Assembly (NCBI RefSeq): GCF_028288205.1
Contig: NZ_JAQBOD010000058.1
Span: 82,422-146,421 of the forward strand
Direction of reading: 5' to 3'
DNA from: Mucilaginibacter sp.
GTDB taxonomy: Bacteria; Bacteroidota; Bacteroidia; Sphingobacteriales; Sphingobacteriaceae
DNA length: 64,000 nt
The position numbers and the translations under genes were made by a program. The notes under the pieces are model-generated. The model saw only the letters and a program-made list of their open reading frames with translations. It did not search any database and was not told the origin of the DNA. The stretch's first letter is position 1, and each line of letters starts with the position of its first letter. Shown here piece by piece: positions 35,908 to 44,827 of this stretch.

Positions 35908-36889
35908 AGCTTTAGTTTCAATTATTATACCTGTTTACAATGCAGAAAACTATCTGGCCGAAACTATTAAATCGGCATTGGAACAAACATGGCAAAACAA
36001 AGAGATTATTATTGTTGATGATGGTTCTACCGATAATTCATTATATATAGCCAGGAACTTTGAATGTGACTTGGTAAAAGTTTTATCCCAACAAAATAAA
36101 GGTGCGTCAGCAGCTCGTAATACTGGTTTAAAAGAAGCTAAAGGCGAATATATTCAATTTCTGGATGCCGACGATCTGTTAAGTAACAATAAGATAGAAG
36201 TTCAAATAAACCTGCTACTAAATCTGCGCGGGTACCTCGCATTATGTGTCACGGTTCATTTCCAAAATGGAACTGAGCCAACCAGCTTACTTATACGGCA
36301 TGATTGGTATGCCGAAGGCAGCGATAATCCTGCTGATTTTTTAATAAAGCTATATGGAGGAGGACTTATTGGCCCAACTTATGGCGGAATGATACAACCA
36401 AATGCATGGCTTGTTCCAAACGACGTTATTACAAAAGCCGGATTTTGGAACGAGGATTTGACTGTGGATGACGATGGTGAATTTTTTTGCCGGGTAGTAT
36501 TGGCTTCAAGGGGAATAACATATGCAGCTGACGCTGTAAACTATTACCGTAAATTTAATACTTCTAACAGTTTAAGCGGGCAAAAGGATCGTCAAGCCTC
36601 ATCTAGTATTTTAAAGTCAACTGATTTGAAAGCCAGTTATTTGTTATCCCGTACAGATAACCATAATGCAAAGATGGCATTAAGTAGGCTTTATTACGAA
36701 AACGCTTTTAGTTTTTATCCAAAGTATATGGACCTAGCTCTTGAAGCTGAAAAAAAAGGCAAAGCATTAACACCAGATTTCTCAATTAATCCGTATAATA
36801 GCGGAGCAACTTTGATATTATCAAAACTAATTGGCTGGAAAGCTGTACGTTATTTGCAATATTTAAAAGATCAGACATTTCACAAATGA
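35900..36889 (+). CDS. Glycosyltransferase family 2
   Basis: GT-A transferase of 329 residues. I start it at ATG 35900 (MNEALVSIIIPVYNAENYL), which overlaps the preceding stop by 8 nt, rather than at the TTG 21 nt earlier. IIIVDDGSTDNSLYIA and GASAARNTGLKEAKGEYIQF are typical. FLDADDLLS is the metal site, and LTVDDDGEFFCRVV carries the putative base. It ends ATGA into the frameshifted small gene at 36886. Confidence 0.85.
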   Translation: MNEALVSIIIPVYNAENYLAETIKSALEQTWQNKEIIIVDDGSTDNSLYIARNFECDLVKVLSQQNKGASAARNTGLKEAKGEYIQFLDADDLLSNNKIEVQINLLLNLRGYLALCVTVHFQNGTEPTSLLIRHDWYAEGSDNPADFLIKLYGGGLIGPTYGGMIQPNAWLVPNDVITKAGFWNEDLTVDDDGEFFCRVVLASRGITYAADAVNYYRKFNTSNSLSGQKDRQASSSILKSTDLKASYLLSRTDNHNAKMALSRLYYENAFSFYPKYMDLALEAEKKGKALTPDFSINPYNSGATLILSKLIGWKAVRYLQYLKDQTFHK

Positions 36890-37211
36890 AAAATATTATT
36901 GAGCGTTTATCAACTCCCCCAACCATATCTTAAACCAAATAAAACAAATTCCTGTTGAATTTCACGATTTTCTAATTCATAGTGACGAATATAAAATAGC
37001 TATGCACAAAGCTATTGCTAAGTTAAAACAGAATAATTTTATAGTGGCAAGATTTTCTCCTTATGATTTTCGGGAGATATTATGTATCAATAAAAGTTTG
37101 ATCAGGCTAACGTTCCGGCAAAAAGTAAGGCTATATCTCATCCATCCTTTTTTACGCAATATGATATTTTTCCATACTGTAGTACGAGATCTTTTCAATG
37201 CTCATAAATAA
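36886..37211 (+). pseudogene. Small gene of unknown function broken by a one-base frameshift
   Basis: ATG 36886 overlaps the upstream stop as ATGA, but its frame ends at a TAA at 36931-36933 after 15 codons. The frame that ends at 37211 is open from 36903 and overlaps the next ATG (37198) by 14 nt. Restoring one C in the CCCCC run at 36916-36920 joins the two frames into a single 108-residue protein. That protein would run from MKNIIERLSTPP into NHILNQIKQI and end DLFNAHK. So it is either a recent frameshift, a slippage-controlled gene, or a sequencing error. I do not recognise the family; it may be a fragment of a larger sugar transferase. Confidence 0.6.
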
Positions 37212-38079
37212 AATAAAAAACAGCCTGGCATTTAGGTTGCCGATCATTTATAAATTGATAATTTCCTATTTTTATGTCAGTGCCATTCGTCGTAAATCAA
37301 TTATAACAAACGAATATACACTGGTAATGATGTGCGGCATCAGGCAATTGCCCATGCTGAAAGTCTGTTTAAGAAGCATTTATAAACAATTTTCCAACTT
37401 ACCCCATATTATCCTTTTCACCGATTTGAGTTCAGATATGGATCAGTTTAAAAAAGCATTAAGCCTGTTCCCGGCGGGCAGTATCAGTATTGTAAGCGGA
37501 TATGACTGTATAAACCATCATAGGAGGAATAAAAAAAATCAACTGGTTTCATTTGCCGAAAAAAATCCAATGGGTTTAAAGCTTGCAACCATACTGCAGA
37601 CGCTCGAAAGCAAGAAATCGGTATTATATTGTGATACCGATGTGATTTGGTATGGCGATCCTTATGCCATAATTCATCAGCATATCACAAATCCGAATTT
37701 TGATATGGCCATGTCTGAAGATTTTCAGGCTGCTTACGACAAACATTTAATTGATAACGCGAACCTGATTAAACTATATGATAAACCTTATTTTTGTGCA
37801 GGAATACTGCTTATTAAGGAATTGTCCGTAAACAATCAGGAAACTTTAAATCGTCTTTTAGAAACTGTTAGCGAAAAATCAGATCATTTTAGCGAACAAA
37901 CTATATTTGCATTTTTAAACCGCGAAAGCAATAATATACTGCTTGATAAAAACAAGTTTGTTATTAGAACAGACGATCAGTTTCAAATAAAACCTAAACG
38001 GGTACCAGGAATATTAGCCCGTCACTATACTGGTCCAGTAAGACACATTTTCTGGAGAGATGCTTTTTTTCGTATCTGA
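37198..38079 (+). CDS. Putative GT-A nucleotide-sugar transferase, family uncertain
   Basis: A 293-residue protein. YTLVMMCGIRQLPMLKVCL near 41-59 looks like the first strand and helix of a GT-A fold. VLYCDTDVIWYGDP near 142-155 holds a DxD motif (Asp-Thr-Asp) followed by the WYGDP turn seen in GT8-like and capsule mannosyltransferase proteins. AGILLIKELS and SEQTIFAFLNRES fit the acceptor side. It looks related in layout to the proteins at 38088 and 42656. Donor and acceptor are unknown. Confidence 0.6.
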   Translation: MLINKIKNSLAFRLPIIYKLIISYFYVSAIRRKSIITNEYTLVMMCGIRQLPMLKVCLRSIYKQFSNLPHIILFTDLSSDMDQFKKALSLFPAGSISIVSGYDCINHHRRNKKNQLVSFAEKNPMGLKLATILQTLESKKSVLYCDTDVIWYGDPYAIIHQHITNPNFDMAMSEDFQAAYDKHLIDNANLIKLYDKPYFCAGILLIKELSVNNQETLNRLLETVSEKSDHFSEQTIFAFLNRESNNILLDKNKFVIRTDDQFQIKPKRVPGILARHYTGPVRHIFWRDAFFRI

Positions 38080-38087
38080 ACCTGCAA

Positions 38088-39053
38088 ATGGATAAAAATA
38101 TACTCACCATTGCCACAACTAAAAAACTATATGTCGACATGGCCGTCAACCTTGCCCGTTCATTTTTGTATTGGCATCCTGATAGTAATATCAAATTTAA
38201 ATTAGTTACTGATCAAAAAAAATTGGTTCCTAACGATATAATTGACCGCATAGAAATAGTTGAAATATTGTCTGATGAATTAGGAAAAGGATTTTCGCCT
38301 AAGCTACATTTAGACAAACTTGCTCCTGCCGGTCAAACTCTATTTATTGATAGCGATTGTTTAATATATGGCAACTTATTACCCATATTTGAAAAATTCA
38401 AAGGGCATCATGTATCTGTAATAGGCAATTACATTGCTGATGGAGAATGGTTTGGTGATATTGCTGCTATCTGCAAAAAATTTAATATTAAACATTTGCC
38501 AAAATTTAACGGAGGGATATATTATTTGGAAAATGGACCAGTAGCGGCCCAGGTTTACGAAACTGCAAGAGAGCTTGAAAAGCAATATGATAATATAGGT
38601 TTTGTTCGCTTTCGTGGTTATCCTGCCGACGAAGGTTTAATGGCATTGTCTATGCAACTGAATAACCAGGAACCAATAGTTGATGATGGTACTATTATGA
38701 GCGATCCATTATCATGCCCGGGACATTATATGACGAATGTTATAAAAGGTGAAAATTATTTAATTAACCCCCCAGCCCCTCATCCACTACATCAAAACTG
38801 GTACCCATTTACAAAAATATCGCCACTTGTTGTTCATTTTTTAGGCCATCATAGCATGGATTACCAATATCAAAAAGATATATACAGGCTCAAAAAACAA
38901 AATACAGGTCAATTAAACTTTATCGCAGAAACAAGGGCGTTGATATTAATTGAATTTAAAAAGAGATTAGAATTATTTTTGAAATATAAATTTCGAAAAA
39001 TTTATCATTCACTATTTGGTGTAAGGCAAATAAAGCCTTCAGAAAGATTATGA
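38088..39053 (+). CDS. Putative GT-A nucleotide-sugar transferase (GT8-like)
   Basis: A 321-residue protein. ILTIATTKKLYVDMAVNLAR at 5-24 opens it, and TLFIDSDCLIYGNLLPIFEK near 85-104 has the DSD metal motif. PKFNGGIYYLENGP and PADEGLMALSMQ follow, in the order usual for GT8-type enzymes (DxD, then a GG/NGG acceptor loop). HFLGHHSMDYQYQ near the end provides histidines that could complete the metal site. Unknown sugar. It lies 8 nt after the preceding gene and ends ATGA. Confidence 0.65.
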   Translation: MDKNILTIATTKKLYVDMAVNLARSFLYWHPDSNIKFKLVTDQKKLVPNDIIDRIEIVEILSDELGKGFSPKLHLDKLAPAGQTLFIDSDCLIYGNLLPIFEKFKGHHVSVIGNYIADGEWFGDIAAICKKFNIKHLPKFNGGIYYLENGPVAAQVYETARELEKQYDNIGFVRFRGYPADEGLMALSMQLNNQEPIVDDGTIMSDPLSCPGHYMTNVIKGENYLINPPAPHPLHQNWYPFTKISPLVVHFLGHHSMDYQYQKDIYRLKKQNTGQLNFIAETRALILIEFKKRLELFLKYKFRKIYHSLFGVRQIKPSERL

Positions 39054-39979
39054 GTACAGCCATCAGTATTATTATACCTACTTACAACCGGCTTTGGAGC
39101 TTACCCAAAACCATTAACAGTTGCAAACAAAATAATATTGAGGTTGAAATAATTGTTGTAGATGATGGCAGTACGGATGGGACTTGGGAATGGCTGTTAA
39201 CTCAAAAAAACATCCTTACAGTAAAGCAATCTAACCTGGGTAAATGTTGGGCCGTAAATAAAGCGGTTGAAATTGCATCAGGAAAATACATAAGGTTTCT
39301 GGATTCGGATGATATGCTTGCCGGTAAAGCAAATGACGAACAATATAATATTGCTTTACACTCGGGTGCAGACATAGTAACCGCCGGTTATAAAGTTATT
39401 GATGCTAATGATGATACTATTGCCGAACATCCATTAGTGGAATGCGATGATTTTATTGCCCAGCAATTGGGTGAATGTGACGGTTCTCACTATTCGGCTT
39501 TTATTTTTAAAAAATCATTTATAATTGACATTCCACATCGACCAGATTTTGCATTCAGAGATGACCGACTTTTTATATTGGAAGTTGCCTTAAAAAATCC
39601 GTTAATTAAAGTTTATAATAATGCCGCGCTATTACATAGAATACATTTAAATGGGCGGTTACAAATAAATCAGGGACTTAAAGGTGCTGTGCAAAACTAT
39701 CAGCACTATTTAATTTATAAAAAAATACTGACCAGCCTGGAAGACAATGACAGATTAACAGAAAGGTATAAAAAAGCATCAGTAAATGTACTTTGGCACC
39801 TGGCCCATTGGATGGCCGATACTCATATTACCGAAGGGTATAATATTTACAAATGGGTTTATGAGCTCAACCCTGATTTTAGGCCGGTTGAGAATAAGAA
39901 ACTGGCCCGGCTTTACAAAAATGTAGGGTTTGTTTTTACAGAAAAGCTATTAAAATTAAAAAGAAATTTAAACATATAG
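39050..39979 (+). CDS. Glycosyltransferase family 2
   Basis: A 309-residue GT-A transferase. ISIIIPTYNRLWSLPKTINS at 5-24, IIVVDDGSTDGTWEWL, and the DxD-type FLDSDDMLAGKAND near 84-97 are clear. FAFRDDRLFILEVALKN is the later acidic region. The C-terminal 100 residues are helical, with several tryptophans. ATGA-coupled to the gene upstream. Confidence 0.85.
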   Translation: MSTAISIIIPTYNRLWSLPKTINSCKQNNIEVEIIVVDDGSTDGTWEWLLTQKNILTVKQSNLGKCWAVNKAVEIASGKYIRFLDSDDMLAGKANDEQYNIALHSGADIVTAGYKVIDANDDTIAEHPLVECDDFIAQQLGECDGSHYSAFIFKKSFIIDIPHRPDFAFRDDRLFILEVALKNPLIKVYNNAALLHRIHLNGRLQINQGLKGAVQNYQHYLIYKKILTSLEDNDRLTERYKKASVNVLWHLAHWMADTHITEGYNIYKWVYELNPDFRPVENKKLARLYKNVGFVFTEKLLKLKRNLNI

Positions 39980-39980
39980 T

Positions 39981-40658
39981 ATGCAATTATCAGCTAATTT
40001 ATTGCTAAACAGGTTTGATTGGGCCCAACAAAAAACCAATGATATTATTAGCCAATATTATAAAAACAATGAGGCTGTATTTTATGACGTTGGGGCTGGC
40101 GAAAATTCATTAGCAACAAAACTGGGTAACAAAACCGCACTTGCCTGTTCTTTTGATCTGCTGCCTTTTGATGATAACATACAGCAATGGAATATTGAAA
40201 CTAATTTTTCATATGATTATCCTGCTGCTAATATAGTTACCCTACTAGAGGTGGTTGAACATTTAACTAATCCCTGGCTATGTATAAAAAACATATCAGC
40301 TACAATGGCCCCGGGTGGTTTTTTAATTTTAACTACGCCTAATCCTGGCTGGAGCACTAGTAGGGTTAGTTTGATGGTAAAAGGATTTCTTACTTGTTTT
40401 ACCCAGTCTGACCTTGACAATAATCATCATGTATTTATTGCATGGCCACATATTTTACAAAGATTGCTAAATGATAATGGTTTTGAAATTATAGAATATG
40501 TAACACTTGATGGCCCCACAAAATTCTTTAGTAAAGACATTAAGTTATCTCGGTTTTTTTTACAGTTTCCGGCTCGTGTCATTAAAAAAATAATTGAGAA
40601 AACAGACCCCACTGCAATGGGAATGAGTTATGGAATTATAGCCAGAAAAATTGATTAA
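39981..40658 (+). CDS. Class I SAM-dependent methyltransferase
   Basis: A 225-residue methyltransferase. AVFYDVGAGENSLATKLG near 33-50 is SAM motif I, with CSFDLLPFDDN after it. NIVTLLEVVEHLTNPWLC near 78-95 is the Methyltransf_11-type motif, and MAPGGFLILTTPNP follows. The substrate is unknown; by context it modifies a sugar or the lipid-linked glycan. The last 8 nt overlap the TTG start of the next gene. Confidence 0.8.
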   Translation: MQLSANLLLNRFDWAQQKTNDIISQYYKNNEAVFYDVGAGENSLATKLGNKTALACSFDLLPFDDNIQQWNIETNFSYDYPAANIVTLLEVVEHLTNPWLCIKNISATMAPGGFLILTTPNPGWSTSRVSLMVKGFLTCFTQSDLDNNHHVFIAWPHILQRLLNDNGFEIIEYVTLDGPTKFFSKDIKLSRFFLQFPARVIKKIIEKTDPTAMGMSYGIIARKID

Positions 40659-41640
40659 ACCACTAAATTTATTTTATAGCGAACCCGACCCCGATAGATG
40701 GTTTAAATTTGACCGTTATCCGCGTCGCATAGTTCGCAGATTAATACGTGGTAAAACACGGCCGGGTGGTGTAATGATGGTTGCACTTAATTTAATGGAA
40801 GGGCTTGATAAAGTGGGCATTCCATATCGTTTTAATGATTATAGCTATATTAAAAAACATCCCGACGAAATAGCTTGTATTATTGGTAAACCACACGTAC
40901 TGTTTGAACGAAAATGGGATAACCCGGTGATATTGGGCGCAGGCATATACTCTCATCCGACAGATTGTCCGGATCTGTTTGAAAAATACCCTGTAGTAAA
41001 ACGTGTATTGGTACCCGGCGAATGGATGAGGCAAATGTTTGAGCCTTACTATTCCGGGAAAGTATTGGCCTGGCCAACAGGAATTGATATTGATGAATGG
41101 GTTCCATTATCGGGTACAAAACATTTTGATTTTTTGATATATGATAAAATACGTTGGGAACATGAAAAATATAATAACGAATTGCTGGAGCCTGTAATTC
41201 AAACACTCAATCAATATAAATTATCTTATCAACTTATAAAATACGGGCAGTACACCCATGATGAGCTAAAGGATAAATTAAGCAAATCAAAAGCCGTAAT
41301 ATTTTTATGCGAACATGAAACACAAGGGCTGGCATACCAGCAAATTCTATCAACCAATACGCCAATATTGGCCTGGGACAGAGCAGGATATTGGCAAGAC
41401 CCAGAATATTATCCTAAAAGAGTTAAATATGAACCGGTTAGTTCTGTGCCATATTGGGACAAACAATGTGGTTTAAAATTTACGGGACAATGCGATTTTG
41501 AAAGCCAAATGATAGATTTTTTGAATAGCTTAAACCAGTTTAAACCGCGGAAATATATTATTGAAAATCTGACTTTGGAGCTATCTGCTAAAAAATATGT
41601 AACAATCCATCAGCAAGTTGAACAAGAATTGAATAAATGA
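40651..41640 (+). CDS. GT-B type glycosyltransferase (GT1/GT4-like)
   Basis: A 329-residue protein starting at TTG 40651, inside the preceding gene. GGVMMVALNLMEGLDKVGIP near 39-58 resembles the acceptor helix of GT-B enzymes. RVLVPGEWMRQMFEPYY and WPTGIDIDEWVPL mark the linker. The C-terminal half has KAVIFLCEHETQGLAYQQIL near 220-239 with the E-x-n-Q/E motif, followed by STNTPILAWD. It is shorter than a typical GT4, but both lobes are present. Confidence 0.72.
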   Translation: MIKPLNLFYSEPDPDRWFKFDRYPRRIVRRLIRGKTRPGGVMMVALNLMEGLDKVGIPYRFNDYSYIKKHPDEIACIIGKPHVLFERKWDNPVILGAGIYSHPTDCPDLFEKYPVVKRVLVPGEWMRQMFEPYYSGKVLAWPTGIDIDEWVPLSGTKHFDFLIYDKIRWEHEKYNNELLEPVIQTLNQYKLSYQLIKYGQYTHDELKDKLSKSKAVIFLCEHETQGLAYQQILSTNTPILAWDRAGYWQDPEYYPKRVKYEPVSSVPYWDKQCGLKFTGQCDFESQMIDFLNSLNQFKPRKYIIENLTLELSAKKYVTIHQQVEQELNK

Positions 41641-42653
41641 GAATACTGCTTATTATGGATCCGGGAATACCTGTGCCACCTGAATTATATGGCGGTCATG
41701 AACGCCTGGCTTATCTTTTTGCCCAAGAGTACAGCAAGCTTGGCCACGAAATAACACTACTTGCCGGACCCTCATCTTATTGCAGCGGAACCACCGTAAC
41801 ATTTGGCACTAACAATCTGCAACGATCTATCAAGGAAAAGAACAACGAAGTAGCATTTGTGTGGAAGTATCTTTACCGTAACAAAAGAAATTTTGATATG
41901 GTTCATAATTTTGGCCGGCTTATTTATCTGTTACCAATTTTGAACTCCGGCGTAAAAAAAATAATGACATATGGCCGGCCCGTATCATCAAAAGGAATAA
42001 GGATTGTTAATTTATTACCTAACAAAAACTTGGTATTTACCGCATGCAGTAACTATTGTGTATCAACCGGGAATGTGGCAGGTAATTGGAAAACGATTTA
42101 TAATGCTATAGATTTTTCAAAGTACATGCTCAATAGTATAGCGAGGAATGATGCTCCTTTAATGTTTTTAGGCAGACTTGATAAAATAAAGGGAGCACAT
42201 ACCGCAATAAAAGTAGCAAAAGCTACTGGTAACCAATTAATACTTGCCGGTAACATACCAAACACACCTGATAATTATCATTATTTTAAAACCGAGATAG
42301 AACCACAAATAGATGATGACCAAATAAAATATATAGGCGCTTTAAGTGATGATGAAAAAAACACTTATTTGCAACAAGCAAAAGCATTGTTGTTCCCAAT
42401 AGAATGGAATGAGCCATTTGGGTTAGTAATGATAGAAGCAATGGCTTGTGGCACGCCGGTTATAGCTTTTAACAAGGGTTCGGTACCAGAAATAATTCAA
42501 AATGGGGTTAATGGATTTATTGTAAATAATTATGATGAAATGGTAAACAAATTAGCTCAACTAAAAAGTATAGACCGTAAGAAATGCAGGGAATTGGCTG
42601 AGAGAAAATTTAATGTAAATATAATTGCCGCTCAATATCTTTCAATTAAATAG
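41637..42653 (+). CDS. Glycosyltransferase family 4
   Basis: A 338-residue GT-B enzyme. PPELYGGHERLAYLFAQEY near 17-35 is the N-lobe glycine-rich loop typical of this bacterial subfamily. LMFLGRLDKIKGAHTAIKVA near 177-196 opens the C-lobe, and EWNEPFGLVMIEAMACGTPV near 256-275 is the E-x7-E motif. ATGA-coupled to the previous gene. The donor sugar is unknown. Confidence 0.88.
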   Translation: MRILLIMDPGIPVPPELYGGHERLAYLFAQEYSKLGHEITLLAGPSSYCSGTTVTFGTNNLQRSIKEKNNEVAFVWKYLYRNKRNFDMVHNFGRLIYLLPILNSGVKKIMTYGRPVSSKGIRIVNLLPNKNLVFTACSNYCVSTGNVAGNWKTIYNAIDFSKYMLNSIARNDAPLMFLGRLDKIKGAHTAIKVAKATGNQLILAGNIPNTPDNYHYFKTEIEPQIDDDQIKYIGALSDDEKNTYLQQAKALLFPIEWNEPFGLVMIEAMACGTPVIAFNKGSVPEIIQNGVNGFIVNNYDEMVNKLAQLKSIDRKKCRELAERKFNVNIIAAQYLSIK

Positions 42654-42655
42654 TT

Positions 42656-43588
42656 ATGATTAAAAAATTAATTAAAAAAGTAAAATACGAACTTAGGTTT
42701 AATAACACTCAATATTACACCAGGATTTCAGACAAAGTTTTAAAAGGATGGTACAGATCCGTTTTAGAAAAAAAAATTAATCTTTTACCGCCTATCCATA
42801 CTGTGGAGACTAATGCGCAGCTTACCTTATCCATTTTAGCTAATAAAAAGAACTTTTATGAATCAATTGCGGCTCTTTACAGTTTTTGCTTTTGGAACAA
42901 AGATATTTACATTAATTATCACGAAGATGGTACATTGTCTGAACAAGAAATAACAATATTAAAAAAGATATTTCCGGGGATAACTATTTTCAGAAGAAAG
43001 TTGCAGGATGCAACCGTTGTGAATTATTTATTATCTAAAGGATACATCAAAAGTGCTGAATTACGCCGAAATTTTATTTTATCATTAAAATTATTTGATA
43101 CTATAGTTGAAAAAAAGACTCCTTATTTATTACTCATTGATTCTGATGTACTATTTTTTTCGCAGCCAAAAAACATAATTGATATTGTTGAAAAAGCTAT
43201 TTTAAACGGATGTTACAACAAAGATGTAAACAGTGCTTATTGTTTTTCAGACGAAATTTTCAACAAATATTTGGATCATCCTATAATCGATAAGTTTAAC
43301 TCGGGCGTTTTTTTGCATAATTTAAATAAAGATTGTTTTGAGTTTATTGAAACAGTACTTAAACAGGAACTGCGACTACCTGCCTCCTGGCATTTAGAGC
43401 AAACATTATTTGCTATGTACGCAACACATAAGGGTGGCTTTGAAGCTCTACCAAAATGTTATGATCTGGCAAGAAAAGAAAGAAATTTAGGGAACTTTAT
43501 TATAAGCGAACATTACGTACATAATACCGGTTATGACATCCATAAAGATTTTATTTATAAACTCTGTCCTATCTACCTAAAAAATTAA
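42656..43588 (+). CDS. Putative GT-A nucleotide-sugar transferase, family uncertain
   Basis: A 310-residue protein. The N-terminus is basic (MIKKLIKKVKYELRF). LTLSILANKKNFYESIAALY near 56-75 may be the first Rossmann unit. PYLLLIDSDVLFFSQPKNII near 157-176 holds the DSD metal motif. KFNSGVFLHNLN and WHLEQTLFAMY follow, matching the order in the proteins at 37198 and 38088. I would not assign a CAZy family from sequence alone. It starts 2 nt after the preceding stop. Confidence 0.6.
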   Translation: MIKKLIKKVKYELRFNNTQYYTRISDKVLKGWYRSVLEKKINLLPPIHTVETNAQLTLSILANKKNFYESIAALYSFCFWNKDIYINYHEDGTLSEQEITILKKIFPGITIFRRKLQDATVVNYLLSKGYIKSAELRRNFILSLKLFDTIVEKKTPYLLLIDSDVLFFSQPKNIIDIVEKAILNGCYNKDVNSAYCFSDEIFNKYLDHPIIDKFNSGVFLHNLNKDCFEFIETVLKQELRLPASWHLEQTLFAMYATHKGGFEALPKCYDLARKERNLGNFIISEHYVHNTGYDIHKDFIYKLCPIYLKN

Positions 43589-44827
43589 TTGTTACCAGAT
43601 AAAAAAAAAGTTGCACTCATTTCTTCAGGTCAGCCATCATTAAACCCGCGACTGGTTAAAGAAGCTGATGCTTTAAGTGATGCCAATTATGAGGTAACAG
43701 TATTATATGCTTATTGGAATGCCTGGGGAACAGAATTTGATAAACAATTAATTTCATCAAAAAAATGGAAAGCCATTTGTATAGGTGGCGATCCTCAATA
43801 TAAACAGGGCACCTATTTTATAAGCAGGTTTATTTACAAGTTTGCTCAAATTGTAAGCAGCAAAACAAAAGGTAAATTTATGGCAGATTGGACCATAGCC
43901 CGGGCAAGTTATTTTTTAATGACTGAAGCAAAAAAACATATTGCCGATTTATATATAGCCCATAATCTGGGCGCATTACCTGCCGTTGTAGCTGCAGCAA
44001 AAGTTAATAATAAATCATGTGGTTTTGATGCTGAAGATTTTCACCGGCACGAAACCAGCGATGATAGCAACAATGAAGACGTAATATTAAAAACAAGTGT
44101 TGAAAATAAATACATACCTCAATTAAATTATTTTTCAACCAGCAGTAAACAAATAGCCAATGCTTATCAGCAAATATTTCCAAATCTACGCCCGGTTATA
44201 TTGCTTAACGTTTTTCCAAATAGTCATTTATCAATCACTGAAAAACATGTTGGCTACCCCCTAAAATTATTTTGGTTCTCACAAACTATAGGACCCGACA
44301 GAGGAATTAATGATATAGTTGATGCTTTACAATTGTTAAACAAAACAGATTTTGAATTACATTTATTAGGTAATCAATCACCCGCCAATAAATCATTTAT
44401 TGATAAAATAAACAACAGTGATATTTCAATACAATTTCATGATCCGGTACACCCCGATAAATTAATTGAATTTGCAGCTCAATTTGATATTGGGTTGGCT
44501 TTAGAGCCCGGGTTTAGTATTAATAATAATATAGCGCTAAGCAATAAATTATTTACTTATATGCAAGCCGGTTTAGCTATTATTGCCAGCAATACTACGG
44601 CTCAGCAGGATTTTATGAATCAAAATCCACAAATAGGAAGTTTATATCCAAAAAAAAACTCGGAGATATTAGCAAACATCCTGTTAAGCTATTACCAGGA
44701 TAAAGATAAGTTAATAAGTTGCAAAGCCGAGGCACTACGCCTTGCCCATCAGCAATATAACTGGGAAGTAGAGCGTCTTAAATTTTTAAAAGCAGTAAAG
44801 AAAGCGCTTCAAGATAGTAACAAATAA
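43589..44827 (+). CDS. GT-B type glycosyltransferase (GT4-like)
   Basis: A 412-residue protein starting at TTG directly after the preceding stop. VALISSGQPSLNPRLVKEAD near 8-27 is the N-lobe motif. CGFDAEDFHRHE near 148-159 carries acceptor-site residues. The C-lobe has LFWFSQTIGPDRGINDIVDA (about 228-247) and NIALSNKLFTYMQAGLAIIA near 311-330, where a Asn/Ser-Lys pair stands in place of the usual E-x7-E. This fits a divergent GT4 branch common in Bacteroidota loci. Confidence 0.75.
   Translation: MLPDKKKVALISSGQPSLNPRLVKEADALSDANYEVTVLYAYWNAWGTEFDKQLISSKKWKAICIGGDPQYKQGTYFISRFIYKFAQIVSSKTKGKFMADWTIARASYFLMTEAKKHIADLYIAHNLGALPAVVAAAKVNNKSCGFDAEDFHRHETSDDSNNEDVILKTSVENKYIPQLNYFSTSSKQIANAYQQIFPNLRPVILLNVFPNSHLSITEKHVGYPLKLFWFSQTIGPDRGINDIVDALQLLNKTDFELHLLGNQSPANKSFIDKINNSDISIQFHDPVHPDKLIEFAAQFDIGLALEPGFSINNNIALSNKLFTYMQAGLAIIASNTTAQQDFMNQNPQIGSLYPKKNSEILANILLSYYQDKDKLISCKAEALRLAHQQYNWEVERLKFLKAVKKALQDSNK

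Noticed and set aside
37002..37211. 69-codon ORF treated as an independent small gene
   Set aside because: The frame is open back to 36903, and joins the ATGA-coupled start at 36886 after one base is restored, so the short reading is more likely the tail of a frameshifted gene.
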